Shown: positions 8,417 to 17,430, numbered from the stretch's first letter. The stretch is 64,000 nt of DNA from Arthrobacter sp. StoSoilA2 (GCF_019977195.1 NZ_AP024643.1:2976001-3040000), one strand, 5' to 3'. The notes: generated by a model not told the origin, from the letters alone. Program-made: numbers and translations.

Positions 8417-9343
8417 TCAGGCCCGGGGATGTGCCTGCTGGTAGCTCTTCCGAAGCCTGTCCACGGAAACGTGGGTGTATATCTGGGTAGTGGCGAGGCT
8501 ACTGTGACCAAGAATTTCCTGCACGGCGCGAAGATCCGCCCCACCATCCAGCAGATGGGTCGCGGCACTATGCCTCAAGGCGTGGGGCCCCGTTGCAGCC
8601 GTGTCGCCAAGTGCCTCCAGCAGGACGGCTACAACCGCACGGACCTGGCGTGGGTCAACGCGGTTTCCTCTCACGCCCAGGAACAGAGCCGGCCCGCTCG
8701 TGGCAGTTACCAGCGCCGGGCGTCCACGGCGAAGCCAGTCGTCGATGGCAAGGGCAGCTGGAACTCCGAAAGGAACGGTACGCTCCTTGTTTCCCTTGCC
8801 AATGACGCGGAGGGTCCGTCTATCCGGATCCATGTCATCGATGTCCAGCCCGGCAAGCTCCCCAACCCGCACGCCAGTTGCGTACAGCAACTCCACCATC
8901 GCTCGATCCCGGATGGCCAGAGGACTTCCATCCGCCGCGGCAGCGTCAAGGCTATCCACGACCCTGAGAATTTGCTGCTGCTGCAGGACTCCAGGCAACG
9001 ATTTCACGCGTTTAGGAGCCTGCAGCCGAATGGCTGGATCCGTGGCGATGAGTTCCTCCCTCAAAGCCCACTTAGTGAACGACCTCGCCGTGGCAGCCCG
9101 GCGGGCGAGGGTGGACCGGGCCATGCCGGCTTCGCTTTGTGCGCCCAACCACCGGCGCAGAGAACCCAATTCCAATTCGTCGAGATCGCGTATTCCCTCC
9201 TGGACCGCGAATCCGAGAAGGCTGTGCACATCTGCCAGATAGGCGCGGACAGTATGTGCCGACCTCGCGCGTTCACCGCGTAGGTAGCGTTCGAATCCCT
9301 CCGCTGCGCTCTTGAGCGATGCTGGCAATAATTCTGCGTCCAC
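8417..9343 (-). CDS. xerC: Tyrosine recombinase, XerC-like
   Basis: Site-specific recombinase that, with a XerD partner, resolves chromosome dimers at dif near the division septum. 308 residues, the normal XerC length. N-terminal SAM-like core-binding domain (residues 10-95), then the catalytic domain with Arg in YATGVRVGEL, Lys in VIGKGNKERT, His-x-x-Arg in PHALRHSAATH, His in LGHSSLATTQ and nucleophile Tyr in QIYTHVSVDR, so all catalytic residues are present. It lies at the end of a housekeeping block after dprA, which speaks for a core Xer protein, not a mobile-element integrase. XerC and XerD are hard to separate by eye; XerC is chosen because of the dprA neighbour. Confidence 0.88.
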   Translation of the reverse strand: MDAELLPASLKSAAEGFERYLRGERARSAHTVRAYLADVHSLLGFAVQEGIRDLDELELGSLRRWLGAQSEAGMARSTLARRAATARSFTKWALREELIATDPAIRLQAPKRVKSLPGVLQQQQILRVVDSLDAAAADGSPLAIRDRAMVELLYATGVRVGELAGLDIDDMDPDRRTLRVIGKGNKERTVPFGVPAALAIDDWLRRGRPALVTATSGPALFLGVRGNRVDPRQVRAVVAVLLEALGDTAATGPHALRHSAATHLLDGGADLRAVQEILGHSSLATTQIYTHVSVDRLRKSYQQAHPRA

Positions 9344-9408
9344 CCTTCCAAGTTTGCCAGCAACTTGGACCGTCGCTGCGTATCAACATGCTTCGCTACT
9401 TGTCCGCC

Positions 9409-10656
9409 CTACGCATTCTTGGTGCGCTTCCAGGCCCCCCGTTCCGAGGACGCGAGTCCCAGCAGTCCCAATCGCCCCAAGCCCGCGCGAACAGTGTCCG
9501 GGCTGAGGCCGGCAACTACTGTGAGTTTCTCCACGGAACTTGCCGATCGAAGCGGTAAGGCGTCCAGGAGAATCAGGTCTTCCAAGGACAGGCCATCATG
9601 AGGCGCGGCCGGCGAGTCCTTCTCGGAGCCGATCACCTCGCCATTTCGACCGGCCAACTCAGCAATTTCTCCGACGTCCGTCACACAGATCGCCCCGCCA
9701 TCGCGGAGCAGCCTGTGGCACCCAGCCGAATTCGCGCTGTGAATGGATCCCGGGACAGTTGCCACTACCCGCCCTATGCTCTCGGCGTGATGGGCCGTGT
9801 TCAGTGCGCCTGAGCGCCATCGTGCTTCCACTACCACCGTGACAGCCGCCAGCGCAGCGATGAGGCGGTTTCGCTGCAGGAACCGGTACCTTGTAGGGGC
9901 AGATCCGGGTGGCACCTCGGAAATCACCGCTCCTTGGTTGGCCACAGCACGAAGCAGATCCTCGTTCCCGGAGGGATAGAAGCGGTCCACTCCCCCAGCC
10001 ATGACTGCAATGGTCGGTACGTTCGACACCCCGCCACGAAGGGCCCCACGGTGGGCGTGGGCGTCAATGCCATAGGCTCCACCGGAAACTACGCAGTATC
10101 CACGTTGGGCCAAGCCGTAGGCAAGGTCCCCCGTCACAGATGCTCCGTAGCTCGTGCTGTCCCTGGACCCCACCAGCGCGATGGTCTGACGCGTTGAGGG
10201 AAGGGGCTGCTCGTGTCCACGCCACCACAGGCACAAAGGCTCCTGGAGGCCGAGGTCAGACAATTGCCCTGGCCATAGCTCGTCGCCGGGAACGATCAGG
10301 CGGCCACCGAGCCTCTTCATCGTCTCCAGGTCGCGGTCCGGTGCGAGGTCCGGAACACGTGGAGCCCACCGTCGCTTGCTGGCCGTGAGCCCCGGCCAGG
10401 AAGCCGGGCCTCCGCTTTCGGTCAGTAGGGTGGAAATTTCCTGTTCCAGGCGTGGGCCGACAGCAAGTTCTCCGGTCGCGATACCCAGTGCGTCAACAGC
10501 TCCAACAGCATGAACCAAGGCGAGCCCCACGGAATCCTGTGGTTCCATCAGACGCGCCAGTGCTGCCCGTGCAAGCCTTTCCTTTTCCTGTTTCCCCAAC
10601 ACGGCTGCGCTTGTGCCTTCCGTTGTCACTTCGTCCTTCGTCACGTTGTCCTTCAT
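9409..10656 (-). CDS. dprA: DNA-processing protein DprA
   Basis: Binds incoming single-stranded DNA and loads RecA during natural transformation; in non-competent bacteria it is kept for unclear reasons. 415 residues. N-terminal helical region, then the Rossmann-like DprA/Smf domain with TIALVGSRDSTSYG (about residue 160), the VVSGGAYGIDAHAHRGAL motif, the YRFLQRNRLIAALA region and VVVEARWRSGALNTA. A C-terminal winged-helix-like tail follows (SVEKLTVVAGLSPDTVRAGL). The ATG overlaps the TGA of the preceding comM-like gene (ATGA), indicating coupled translation. The pairing of dprA with comM is common in actinobacteria. Confidence 0.94.
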   Translation of the reverse strand: MKDNVTKDEVTTEGTSAAVLGKQEKERLARAALARLMEPQDSVGLALVHAVGAVDALGIATGELAVGPRLEQEISTLLTESGGPASWPGLTASKRRWAPRVPDLAPDRDLETMKRLGGRLIVPGDELWPGQLSDLGLQEPLCLWWRGHEQPLPSTRQTIALVGSRDSTSYGASVTGDLAYGLAQRGYCVVSGGAYGIDAHAHRGALRGGVSNVPTIAVMAGGVDRFYPSGNEDLLRAVANQGAVISEVPPGSAPTRYRFLQRNRLIAALAAVTVVVEARWRSGALNTAHHAESIGRVVATVPGSIHSANSAGCHRLLRDGGAICVTDVGEIAELAGRNGEVIGSEKDSPAAPHDGLSLEDLILLDALPLRSASSVEKLTVVAGLSPDTVRAGLGRLGLLGLASSERGAWKRTKNA

Positions 10657-12194
10657 GTCGTCGCCGTTGCTTGCCGGAGGCCGAGAGCTTGTCCGATGTG
10701 GTCTGCAGTGGGAACCCTGCTATGGTCCAGGTCTGCCAGCGTCCACGCCAAGCGAAGGACGCGGTCGTATCCCCGGGCAGTGAGAATGCCTCGCTCCAAG
10801 GCCGTGTCCAGGATGCGGGTGGTGCCCTGTGCCAGCCTCAGTTCCCCACGAAGGGTGCGTCCCGGCACTTGGGAATTGGTCTCAATGCCGAACGCCCCCA
10901 GGCGCTCGGCCTGCCTCAGCCTCGCAGCCAGTACCCGTCCTGCAACGGCGTCCGTTCGCTCTTCGGTACCTGCTTGTCCAAAATCGGCAAGGGACACACG
11001 TTCCACTTGGAGTTGTATGTCGACGCGGTCCAGGAGAGGACCAGATATTCGGCCGAAGTACCGCCGCCGCATTATTGCGGTGCAGGTACAGTCCATCCCC
11101 TTGCCCGAGGCTTTGCCGCATGGGCAAGGATTGGCTGCCAGTACCAGTTGAAACCGAGCGGGGTAAGCTGCCGTTCCCGCCGAACGGTGAATGACCAGCT
11201 CGCCGCTCTCCAAGGGTTGCCGCAGGGCATCCAGGACGCGTCGTTCATACTCGGGAGCCTCGTCCAGGAAGAGGACCCCACGGTGTGCCCTCGAGGCAGC
11301 GCCCGGACGGGGAAGCCCCGAGCCTCCGCCGATGATGGCAGCTGAAGTAGCACTATGGTGGGGATTCTCAAACGGCGGCCTCCGGAGCAATGTTCCGGTT
11401 GATGAGCGGACCGCCGCCAGGGAGTGGATGGCAGTAACCTCCATTGCCGCCTTGTCCGCCAGGTCCGGCAAGAGTCCTGGCAAACGCTCTGCGAGCATCG
11501 TTTTACCGGCACCCGGTGGACCGGTCAGGAGCATATGGTGGCTACCTGCCGCTGCGACTTCCAGGGCGCGCCGGGCCTCAGATTGCCCCGAAACGTCGGA
11601 AAGATCGGGCACGATGCCCTCTGCGTCATCATTTTCATCCCCGGGATCAGCACCGGGCGGGTCGTAGTCCAGGGCGAGTTCTTTGGGGTCCGCACCGAAG
11701 TCGTAGGCCAGCCGGGCAAGAGTCCGGTATCCCCTGACGCGAGCCCCCGGCACCAATGTTGCCTCCGCGACGTTTGCTTCTGCTACGACAATCTCCGGAT
11801 ACCCCGCCTGGACGGCAGCCATCACGGCCGGGAGGATGCCCCTCACCGGCCGAAGCCGGCCGTCCAAACCGAGCTCGGCAATGAAGACTGTTCCATCGAT
11901 CGAACGAATGTCCTCCGCAGCACGGAGAACAGCCATGGTGATGGCAAGGTCAAAGCCCGAACCACGTTTGGGCAAGGATGCTGGAATGAGATTGGCGGTG
12001 ATCTTCCTCCGGCTCAGAGGAATTCCCGAGTTCTGTGCCGCGGAGCGTATTCGTTCTTTGGCTTCGTTTAATGCGGCATCCGGGAGGCCCAGGATCACGA
12101 AAGCGGGAAGCGTCTGGCCGATGTCGGCTTCTACCTCGACGATGTAGCCGTTGAGGCCAACCAGGGCAATGCAGTAGCTGCGTCCGACCCCCAT
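10653..12194 (-). CDS. comM: YifB/ComM family Mg-chelatase-like AAA+ ATPase
   Basis: 513 residues. N-terminal ChlI-like domain with a Lon-protease-type fold (residues 1-180), then an AAA+ Mg-chelatase domain with Walker A GPPGAGKT and the HRGVLFLDEAPE Walker B region, and a C-terminal lid. In Haemophilus and Vibrio, ComM is a hexameric helicase that drives branch migration of transforming DNA; a role here is inferred from family and from the linked dprA. The start ATG 12194 overlaps the yraN stop by one base (TGATG). The CPCGKASGKGMDCTCT Cys cluster could bind metal, as is usual for the family. Confidence 0.93.
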   Translation of the reverse strand: MGVGRSYCIALVGLNGYIVEVEADIGQTLPAFVILGLPDAALNEAKERIRSAAQNSGIPLSRRKITANLIPASLPKRGSGFDLAITMAVLRAAEDIRSIDGTVFIAELGLDGRLRPVRGILPAVMAAVQAGYPEIVVAEANVAEATLVPGARVRGYRTLARLAYDFGADPKELALDYDPPGADPGDENDDAEGIVPDLSDVSGQSEARRALEVAAAGSHHMLLTGPPGAGKTMLAERLPGLLPDLADKAAMEVTAIHSLAAVRSSTGTLLRRPPFENPHHSATSAAIIGGGSGLPRPGAASRAHRGVLFLDEAPEYERRVLDALRQPLESGELVIHRSAGTAAYPARFQLVLAANPCPCGKASGKGMDCTCTAIMRRRYFGRISGPLLDRVDIQLQVERVSLADFGQAGTEERTDAVAGRVLAARLRQAERLGAFGIETNSQVPGRTLRGELRLAQGTTRILDTALERGILTARGYDRVLRLAWTLADLDHSRVPTADHIGQALGLRQATATT

Positions 12195-12550
12195 CAGCCA
12201 ACACCCCTCAGGTGTTCCACCTGGGGGTCTCCAATGCCGTCATGGATGACCGACACCACGTCCACACGTCTTTGCGGAGCATTCAGTTCATGTTCCCGAC
12301 ACCACGATGACGCGAGCCGGTGCAGGCGTGCCAGCTTGGCTGGACCCACGGCTTCAAACGGATGTCCGTAATCCAGGCTGCTGCGGGTCTTTACCTCCGC
12401 GACCACCAGGGTGTCGCCCTCCAGCGCCACGATGTCGATTTCACCGTCGGCGCACCGCCAATTTCGATCGACGATCCGCATGCCCTGGCCTTCCAGGAAT
12501 CCTGCGGCCAAAGCCTCACCGTTACGGCCAAGAATGTCTTTTGCCCTCAT
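12194..12550 (-). CDS. UPF0102 (YraN) family nuclease-fold protein
   Basis: 118 residues. Holliday-junction-resolvase-like fold with the PD-(D/E)XK signature: the acidic residues in CADGEIDIVALEGDTLVVAEVKTRSS region (D, then E-x-K). No enzymatic activity is firmly established for the family; it is usually linked to rnhB and comM, as here. Start ATG 12550 is preceded by GGAGGT with a 7-base spacer; the two GTG codons just upstream (12559, 12556) overlap that Shine-Dalgarno and are unlikely starts. It is coupled to the following comM-like gene. Confidence 0.88.
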   Translation of the reverse strand: MRAKDILGRNGEALAAGFLEGQGMRIVDRNWRCADGEIDIVALEGDTLVVAEVKTRSSLDYGHPFEAVGPAKLARLHRLASSWCREHELNAPQRRVDVVSVIHDGIGDPQVEHLRGVG

Positions 12551-12672
12551 GAGCACCACCTCCGCTACCCAGCTTTCACGCTGGCAGCGGTCGGTGACAG
12601 ACAGTCCCGGCGCTATGTGGGTAAACCCGTCACATCACCGTCTTGTGGAGGAAGAGTTATGCGGAAGCGGGG

Positions 12673-13017
12673 CTAATTCCCGAGATCGCCCAGATCTCCC
12701 AGGCCTCCATCCTTGGGCAACGCAAGGTCTTCATTGCGTGGAAGTTCCTCGACGTTGACGTCCTTGAACGTTATGACCCGGACATTTTTCACGAAGCGGG
12801 CTGAACGATAAACATCCCAAACCCAGGCATCCTGCAGGGTTAGATCGAAATAGACTTCGCCGTCTGCGCTGCGGGCTTGCAAATCAACATGGTTGGCCAG
12901 GTAGAAACGCCGCTCAGTTTCGACAACGTAGCTGAACAAACCGACAACGTCCCGGTATTCACGGTAGAGCTGCAGCTCCATGTCGGTTTCATAGTTCTCA
13001 AGGTCCTCGGCGCTCAT
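12673..13017 (-). CDS. DUF2469 family protein
   Basis: 114 residues from ATG 13017 (SAEDLENYETDMELQLYREY), the conserved opening of this actinobacterial family; the open frame extends 20 codons further up but lacks family sequence. Small, acidic, with the motif VVETERRFYLANHVD and an aromatic core AWVWDVYRSARFV. The function is unknown. It almost always sits between rnhB and yraN in actinobacteria, as here. The C-terminus is a short Gly/Leu/Asp repeat (GLGDLGDLGN). Confidence 0.9.
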   Translation of the reverse strand: MSAEDLENYETDMELQLYREYRDVVGLFSYVVETERRFYLANHVDLQARSADGEVYFDLTLQDAWVWDVYRSARFVKNVRVITFKDVNVEELPRNEDLALPKDGGLGDLGDLGN

Positions 13018-13085
13018 AGTTCCATCTTGCACCATCTGCCGCGCACCGGACGCCATCAGCAGGACACACGCTGCCAAGCAAGCAG

Positions 13086-13796
13086 TCAGACAACGTCCGG
13101 CCCGGTGAGGTTCCAGCTTGTCCGGTGATAGGCACTGGGACCCTGCAGCCTGATCACTTCGCGATGGGCTGCGGTGGCGTAACCCTTGTTTTCGTTCCAG
13201 CCGTACGCCGGTACTTCAGAGTGGAGATCAACCATGATCCGATCGCGAGCTACTTTTGCCAAAACACTGGCAGCAGCCACGCTGAGACAGCTCATGTCTG
13301 CCTTTACCTTCGTGTGGACCGGAGCTTCACACCAGGGTCCTGTGGGTGCGGTGTCGAACAGTGAAGCTTGAACTTCCGGAGAAAGCCAGTTGTGGCTGCC
13401 GTCCAACAACACGACGTCGGGCGTGATGCCACCGGCCAGAATCTCACACCACGCCCGCGTTCCCGCCAGGCGCAGGGCAGCTATGATACCCACCTCATCG
13501 ATTTCGCGGGCGGACGCATGTCCAACTGCGGACGCTACAGCCCAGTCACGGACCAAAGGCTCCAACCTGTCGCGATCCTCGGGCTTGAGCAATTTGCTGT
13601 CCCTGACATCGGCCAGAAGGGCGTGGTCCTGAAGATTGACCACTGCGATTCCCACACTCACGGGGCCAGCCAGGGCTCCCCTGCCAACCTCGTCCACACC
13701 TGCCAGCAGTCGAACCCGGGGAGACAGGAAGGAACGCTCGACGTCCAGGGTTGGAACGTCGGTCGGTGTCTTGGTTTTCAGCCGGGTGCTTCCCAT
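13086..13796 (-). CDS. rnhB: Ribonuclease HII
   Basis: Removes ribonucleotides and RNA from DNA-RNA hybrids. 236 residues from ATG 13796, five bases after the stop of the upstream signal peptidase gene; the open frame continues to 13868 only by overlapping that gene. The metal-binding motif is VDEVGRGALAGPV, with further acidic residues at VRDSKLL and in VLLDGSHNWLS. The glycine-rich opening and the C-terminal HREVIRLQGPSAYHRTSW are normal. Part of the long collinear minus-strand block from rplS to xerC. Confidence 0.94.
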   Translation of the reverse strand: MGSTRLKTKTPTDVPTLDVERSFLSPRVRLLAGVDEVGRGALAGPVSVGIAVVNLQDHALLADVRDSKLLKPEDRDRLEPLVRDWAVASAVGHASAREIDEVGIIAALRLAGTRAWCEILAGGITPDVVLLDGSHNWLSPEVQASLFDTAPTGPWCEAPVHTKVKADMSCLSVAAASVLAKVARDRIMVDLHSEVPAYGWNENKGYATAAHREVIRLQGPSAYHRTSWNLTGPDVV

Positions 13797-13801
13797 GGCC
13801 G

Positions 13802-14635
13802 TTACTTTCCTGACGTGGCCGCGGGAACGTTCTTGAAGACATCCGGGTAATTGTCCAGCACCGTCCACCGGTTGACGGGCCAGGCGATGACCGTGGCCTT
13901 GCCTTCAACGTCCTCGATATTAATGAAACCACCATTGACTTCCTGGTGCGCCCGGGAATCGGCCGAGTGGTTGCGGTTGTCTCCCATCACCCAGACTTTG
14001 CCCTCTGGAACGACGATGTCAAACGGGTTGGGCTGGGGCACTTCCGCGGGATTGATGTATGTTTCGTCCACTGGCTTGCCATTGATGCTGACCCGACCCT
14101 GCGCGTCACAGCAGGAAACATGATCGCCCGGAAGCCCAATCACGCGCTTGACCAGGTGCTGCTCATTGTCGTCGGCTGCCAACCCGACGAATTCCAAAGT
14201 GTCGCCTACCCAATCAAGGGGTCCCGCCGGTTTCTTGAGAACTGCGGGCAGCCAACCTTGCGAATCCTTGAAAACCACGACGTCGCCCCGTTCCAAGGCG
14301 AAGGGCTCCGGCACCAGCAGATTGATGAAGATGCGGTCATTCACGTCCAAGGTGCTTTCCATGGATTCAGAAGGAATGTAGAACGCCCGGAAAAGGAAGG
14401 TCTTGATAAGGAAGGAGAGCACTATGGCAATGGCCACGACCGTGACGATTTCCTTCAGCCATCCAAGGACAGGGGTCCTGTGGGGCTTTTCGCCCTCTTC
14501 GGATTTGTTGCCGGTATCGTCAGCAGCGTCAGCGACCGGGCTGGGCTCAGCCACTCCGGCCACGCCAGCCGTTCCGTCCGAGAGCCGCGCGTCGTCGTCG
14601 TGCCGCTCGGGATTCTCGGGAACTTTGTCCGGCAT
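13802..14635 (-). CDS. lepB: Signal peptidase I, longer paralogue
   Basis: Cleaves signal peptides of exported proteins at the outer face of the membrane. 277 residues: an acidic, low-complexity cytoplasmic N-terminus (residues 1-55), one membrane segment (IVTVVAIAIVLSFLIKTFLF), then the S26 catalytic domain. Catalytic Ser is in YIPSESMESTL, the Lys in LVKRVIGLPGD, and box E is GDNRNHSADSR. It abuts the second lepB gene with no gap (14635/14636), so the two are a tandem pair. The acidic N-terminal extension separates it from its shorter neighbour. Confidence 0.95.
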   Translation of the reverse strand: MPDKVPENPERHDDDARLSDGTAGVAGVAEPSPVADAADDTGNKSEEGEKPHRTPVLGWLKEIVTVVAIAIVLSFLIKTFLFRAFYIPSESMESTLDVNDRIFINLLVPEPFALERGDVVVFKDSQGWLPAVLKKPAGPLDWVGDTLEFVGLAADDNEQHLVKRVIGLPGDHVSCCDAQGRVSINGKPVDETYINPAEVPQPNPFDIVVPEGKVWVMGDNRNHSADSRAHQEVNGGFINIEDVEGKATVIAWPVNRWTVLDNYPDVFKNVPAATSGK

Positions 14636-15310
14636 TTATTGTCCGTTCTTTGATGGTTCGGCCTGCGCGGAGCGAGGCACCTCTGCAAATCTATCAAGGG
14701 GCCAGATAATCTGGACCGGTCTGCCGATCACCCGGTCAAGCGGGACCATTCCCCCACCGGGCGCTCCCAGCAGTCCGCGGGAATCAGCAGAGCGGGATCG
14801 GTGGTCGCCCATCAGCCAGAGCCGGCCCTCGGGGACTACGACGTCGAACTTCTGTTTGCTGGGTTCGTCTCCGGGATAAACATAGGGTTCCTCAAGTACC
14901 TGACCGTTCACTGTGAGGCGGCCGTCGGGGGAGCAGCACTGAACGTGGTCACCCGGAACCCCAATAACCCGCTTCACATATGTGGTGTCGCTTCCCGTGA
15001 GCCCGAACCACTGGCTTGCTGCAGCAGCCGCATCAACAAGGGGACCCTTACCGCTGCTGAGCGGGGCGAACGACCCACGCCCATCAAAGACAACCACGTC
15101 TCCACGCTGGATGGGCCCGGCGGTGAACGCCGTCCGCGAAACCAGGATCCTGTCCCCCGTGCCCAGCAACGGCTCCATGGACTCGGAAGGAATGTAGTAG
15201 ACGTCGATCCACAAAGAGCGGACCAGGCCACTGATTGCGACGGCAAGGACCAATGCCAGCAAAACAAAACGCCAGCCCTGTTTCCGGGGCTGGCGTTCTG
15301 ATGTGTCCAT
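14636..15310 (-). CDS. lepB: Signal peptidase I, shorter paralogue
   Basis: 224 residues. Short basic N-terminus, one membrane segment (FVLLALVLAVAISGLVRSLW), then the S26 catalytic domain: Ser in YIPSESMEPLL, Lys in YVKRVIGVPGD, box E GDHRSRSADSR. All catalytic residues are kept, so both tandem copies should be active. Between the Ser and Lys boxes it differs strongly from its neighbour, consistent with an old duplication. It follows rplS by 80 bases and is probably cotranscribed with it. Confidence 0.95.
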   Translation of the reverse strand: MDTSERQPRKQGWRFVLLALVLAVAISGLVRSLWIDVYYIPSESMEPLLGTGDRILVSRTAFTAGPIQRGDVVVFDGRGSFAPLSSGKGPLVDAAAAASQWFGLTGSDTTYVKRVIGVPGDHVQCCSPDGRLTVNGQVLEEPYVYPGDEPSKQKFDVVVPEGRLWLMGDHRSRSADSRGLLGAPGGGMVPLDRVIGRPVQIIWPLDRFAEVPRSAQAEPSKNGQ

Positions 15311-15390
15311 GACTCGTATCCCTGTTGCGTTGCGGATTGCTCCGGAACAAACCGGGCACGGATCCTGGACCCGTTGCGTAAGTCGTGGAC

Positions 15391-15744
15391 TTACTTCGCG
15401 AAGTCGCGCTTTTCCTTGATCTTCGCAGCCTTACCGCGCAGTGCGCGCATGTAGTAAAGCTTGGCACGACGGACGTCACCCTTGGTGACGACCTCGATCT
15501 TGTCGATGATCGGGGAGTGTACCGGGAAGGTACGCTCTACGCCGACGCCGAAGGAAACCTTGCGCACGGTGAAGGTTTCACGAACGCCGTCACCCTGGCG
15601 GCCCAGGACGAAGCCCTGGAATACCTGGACACGGGAGTTCTTGCCTTCGATGATGTTGACGTGAACCTTGAGGGTGTCACCCGCGCGGAACTCGGGAACA
15701 TCGTTACGCAGCGAGGCTGCATCTACGCTATCGAGGATATGCAT
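15391..15744 (-). CDS. rplS: 50S ribosomal protein L19
   Basis: 117 residues from ATG 15744 (HILDSVDAASLRNDVPEF), preceded by AGGAG with a 7-base spacer; an in-frame codon at 15768 would add eight residues with no such support. L19 sits at the subunit interface. The conserved FRAGDTLKVHVNIIEGKNSRVQ and GVGVERTFPVHSPIIDKIEV stretches are present. It is normally the last gene of rpsP-rimM-trmD-rplS. Here a 266-base gap with its own candidate promoter separates it from trmD, and it leads the lepB-to-xerC block. Confidence 0.97.
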   Translation of the reverse strand: MHILDSVDAASLRNDVPEFRAGDTLKVHVNIIEGKNSRVQVFQGFVLGRQGDGVRETFTVRKVSFGVGVERTFPVHSPIIDKIEVVTKGDVRRAKLYYMRALRGKAAKIKEKRDFAK

Positions 15745-15939
15745 TAATCCACTCCTGGTGAACGCCACAGGTCATCCACTTTGGGTTACGGCGGACAAGC
15801 CCGCGGCACAAAGCCAACCGGAAATCTCCGCCGAAGTTTCTTAGTGTCCGATTCCGCCACTGATTGGCGGCACCGGGTTGTCCGGCTGTTGGCTTCGCTC
15901 CCCCTGTGGCAGGTGCTGGCCCAGCAGACACAAGGGTTA

Positions 15940-15969
15940 ATTCTGCCACACGCCCCGGCATCGGGCCAA
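15940..15969 (-). promoter_or_regulatory. Candidate rplS promoter
   Basis: On the minus strand TTGGCC (15969-15964), a 17-base spacer and CAGAAT (15945-15940). It would give a 5' leader of roughly 190 bases before the rplS ATG. The rest of the 15745-16010 gap shows only a GC-rich imperfect hairpin around 15953-15996 and no gene. Confidence 0.35.
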
Positions 15970-16010
15970 CTATGCTGACTCGCAATGCCCGGGGGCGGGC
16001 AGCGGGTCCG

Positions 16011-16808
16011 CTATGTCGCATTGCTTTCCGTGCGGCGGCGCAGGCGACCATCCACGACGTCGTAACCCAGGTCCGCGAGTGCGTTGCGGTCCGCACGACT
16101 CAACTGACCGGCGTCGAAGTGGTCAAGGAGGTCCGGACGGCGCTCGGCAGTGCGACGGAACTGTTCGTGACGCCGCCACTGCGCGATTTTTCCGTGATTG
16201 CCGCTGAGCAGGACCGGAGGCACTTCGTGGTCCCGCCATGAGGACGGCTTGGTATACACCGGATACTCCAGCAGGCCGTCCGAGTGGGATTCTTCAACGA
16301 GCGATTCGGGATTGCCCACCACGCCTGGAAGCAAACGACCGATGGCTTCCACCATGGCCAGGACAGCAACTTCGCCGCCATTGAGTACGTAGTCGCCAAG
16401 GCTGACAGGCCGCACTGTGAAATGCTCGTGGGCCCAGTCGATGACGCGCTCGTCAATTCCCTCGTACCGCCCGCAGGCAAAGACCAGCTGTTCCTCTTCG
16501 GCGAGCTCATAGGCAAGGGCCTGGGTGAACCTTTCCCCTGCCGGCGAAGGCACGATCAGCACAGGCTTGGTGCCCTCACGAACCGCGGCGACCGACTCGA
16601 GCGCCTGCGCCCACGGCTCGGGCTTCATCACCATGCCGGCGCCGCCCCCGTAAGGAGTGTCGTCCACGGTCCGGTGCTTGTCAGTGGTGAACGTCCGGAG
16701 GTCGTGGACGTTAAGTTCCAGGAGCCCATCCTGGCGTGCCTTGCCTATCAGCGAAAGTTCAAGCGGGGCAAGGTACTCAGGGAAGATGCTGACGACATCG
16801 ATCCTCAT
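16011..16808 (-). CDS. trmD: tRNA (guanine-N1-)-methyltransferase
   Basis: Methylates G37 of tRNAs that read CNN and related codons, preventing frameshifts. 265 residues. SPOUT trefoil-knot motifs are seen: GGGAGMVMKPEPW, VFACGRYEGIDERVIDW and SLGDYVLNGGEVAVLAMVEAI, the last being the S-adenosylmethionine site. The C-terminal tRNA-binding domain is complete. The ATG directly abuts the rimM stop. Confidence 0.96.
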   Translation of the reverse strand: MRIDVVSIFPEYLAPLELSLIGKARQDGLLELNVHDLRTFTTDKHRTVDDTPYGGGAGMVMKPEPWAQALESVAAVREGTKPVLIVPSPAGERFTQALAYELAEEEQLVFACGRYEGIDERVIDWAHEHFTVRPVSLGDYVLNGGEVAVLAMVEAIGRLLPGVVGNPESLVEESHSDGLLEYPVYTKPSSWRDHEVPPVLLSGNHGKIAQWRRHEQFRRTAERRPDLLDHFDAGQLSRADRNALADLGYDVVDGRLRRRTESNAT

Positions 16809-17360
16809 TCAGGCATCATCCCCGGCGCCGTCCCTGGACTCCCCGGCCGTGTCATCGTTGATTTCGAAGAGACCAGCAGGCGGTGTGATGAGAATGAAGC
16901 CGTCCTCGATGTTGACCTCAGGCACGATCTCATCGACGAAGGGAACCAGGATTTCCTTCCCTTCCTCCGTCTTAATGGTCAACAGGTCCTGGACCGGCAG
17001 TGTGGTCAGAGCGGCAACTTTGCCCACAACCTGTGAGCCAACCCGCGCCTCCAACCCTACGAGTTCGTGCTCATACCAGCCTTCGTCGTCTTCGTCATCG
17101 AGTTCTTCGGTTTCGATGAAAAGCTTCGCACCACGGATGGCCTCGGCGGCGTTGCGATCTGCAATCTCTTCGAAGCCCAGCAGGAGGATGTCTTTGTTCC
17201 ATCTGGCGCTTCGGATGGTCAGCGGGCCCGCAGAGGCCGGCTCGACGACGAATTCGGTTCCAGCGACGAAGCGCTCGGAGGGGGCGTCGGTGAGCACTTG
17301 CACCGTCACCTCGCCGCGTATGCCATGGGGTTTGCCGATCCGGGCCACCTGGAGCTGCAT
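16809..17360 (-). CDS. rimM: 16S rRNA processing protein RimM
   Basis: Assists maturation of the 30S head and binds S19. 183 residues from ATG 17360 (QLQVARIGKPHGIRGEVTV, the standard RimM opening); the longer frame runs into an upstream hairpin. N-terminal RimM beta-barrel, then a PRC-barrel (HELVGLEARVGSQVVGKVAAL ... EILVPFVDEIVPEVNIEDG). An acidic ELDDEDDEGWY linker separates them. Stop and trmD start are adjacent, so the pair is coupled. The terminator-like hairpin 70 bases upstream may set its level relative to rpsP. Confidence 0.95.
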   Translation of the reverse strand: MQLQVARIGKPHGIRGEVTVQVLTDAPSERFVAGTEFVVEPASAGPLTIRSARWNKDILLLGFEEIADRNAAEAIRGAKLFIETEELDDEDDEGWYEHELVGLEARVGSQVVGKVAALTTLPVQDLLTIKTEEGKEILVPFVDEIVPEVNIEDGFILITPPAGLFEINDDTAGESRDGAGDDA

Positions 17361-17430
17361 GGGTTCCTCTGAATTCTCGTTGTGCCCGCGCTGCCGGGCA
17401 GCAGCGGAAGTGAAATGATCGATAAAGCAA

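Noticed and set aside
8417..9343. Tyrosine recombinase as a sign of an integrated element
   Set aside because: It ends a core gene block next to dprA, with no attachment-site repeats or phage genes; XerC is the better reading.
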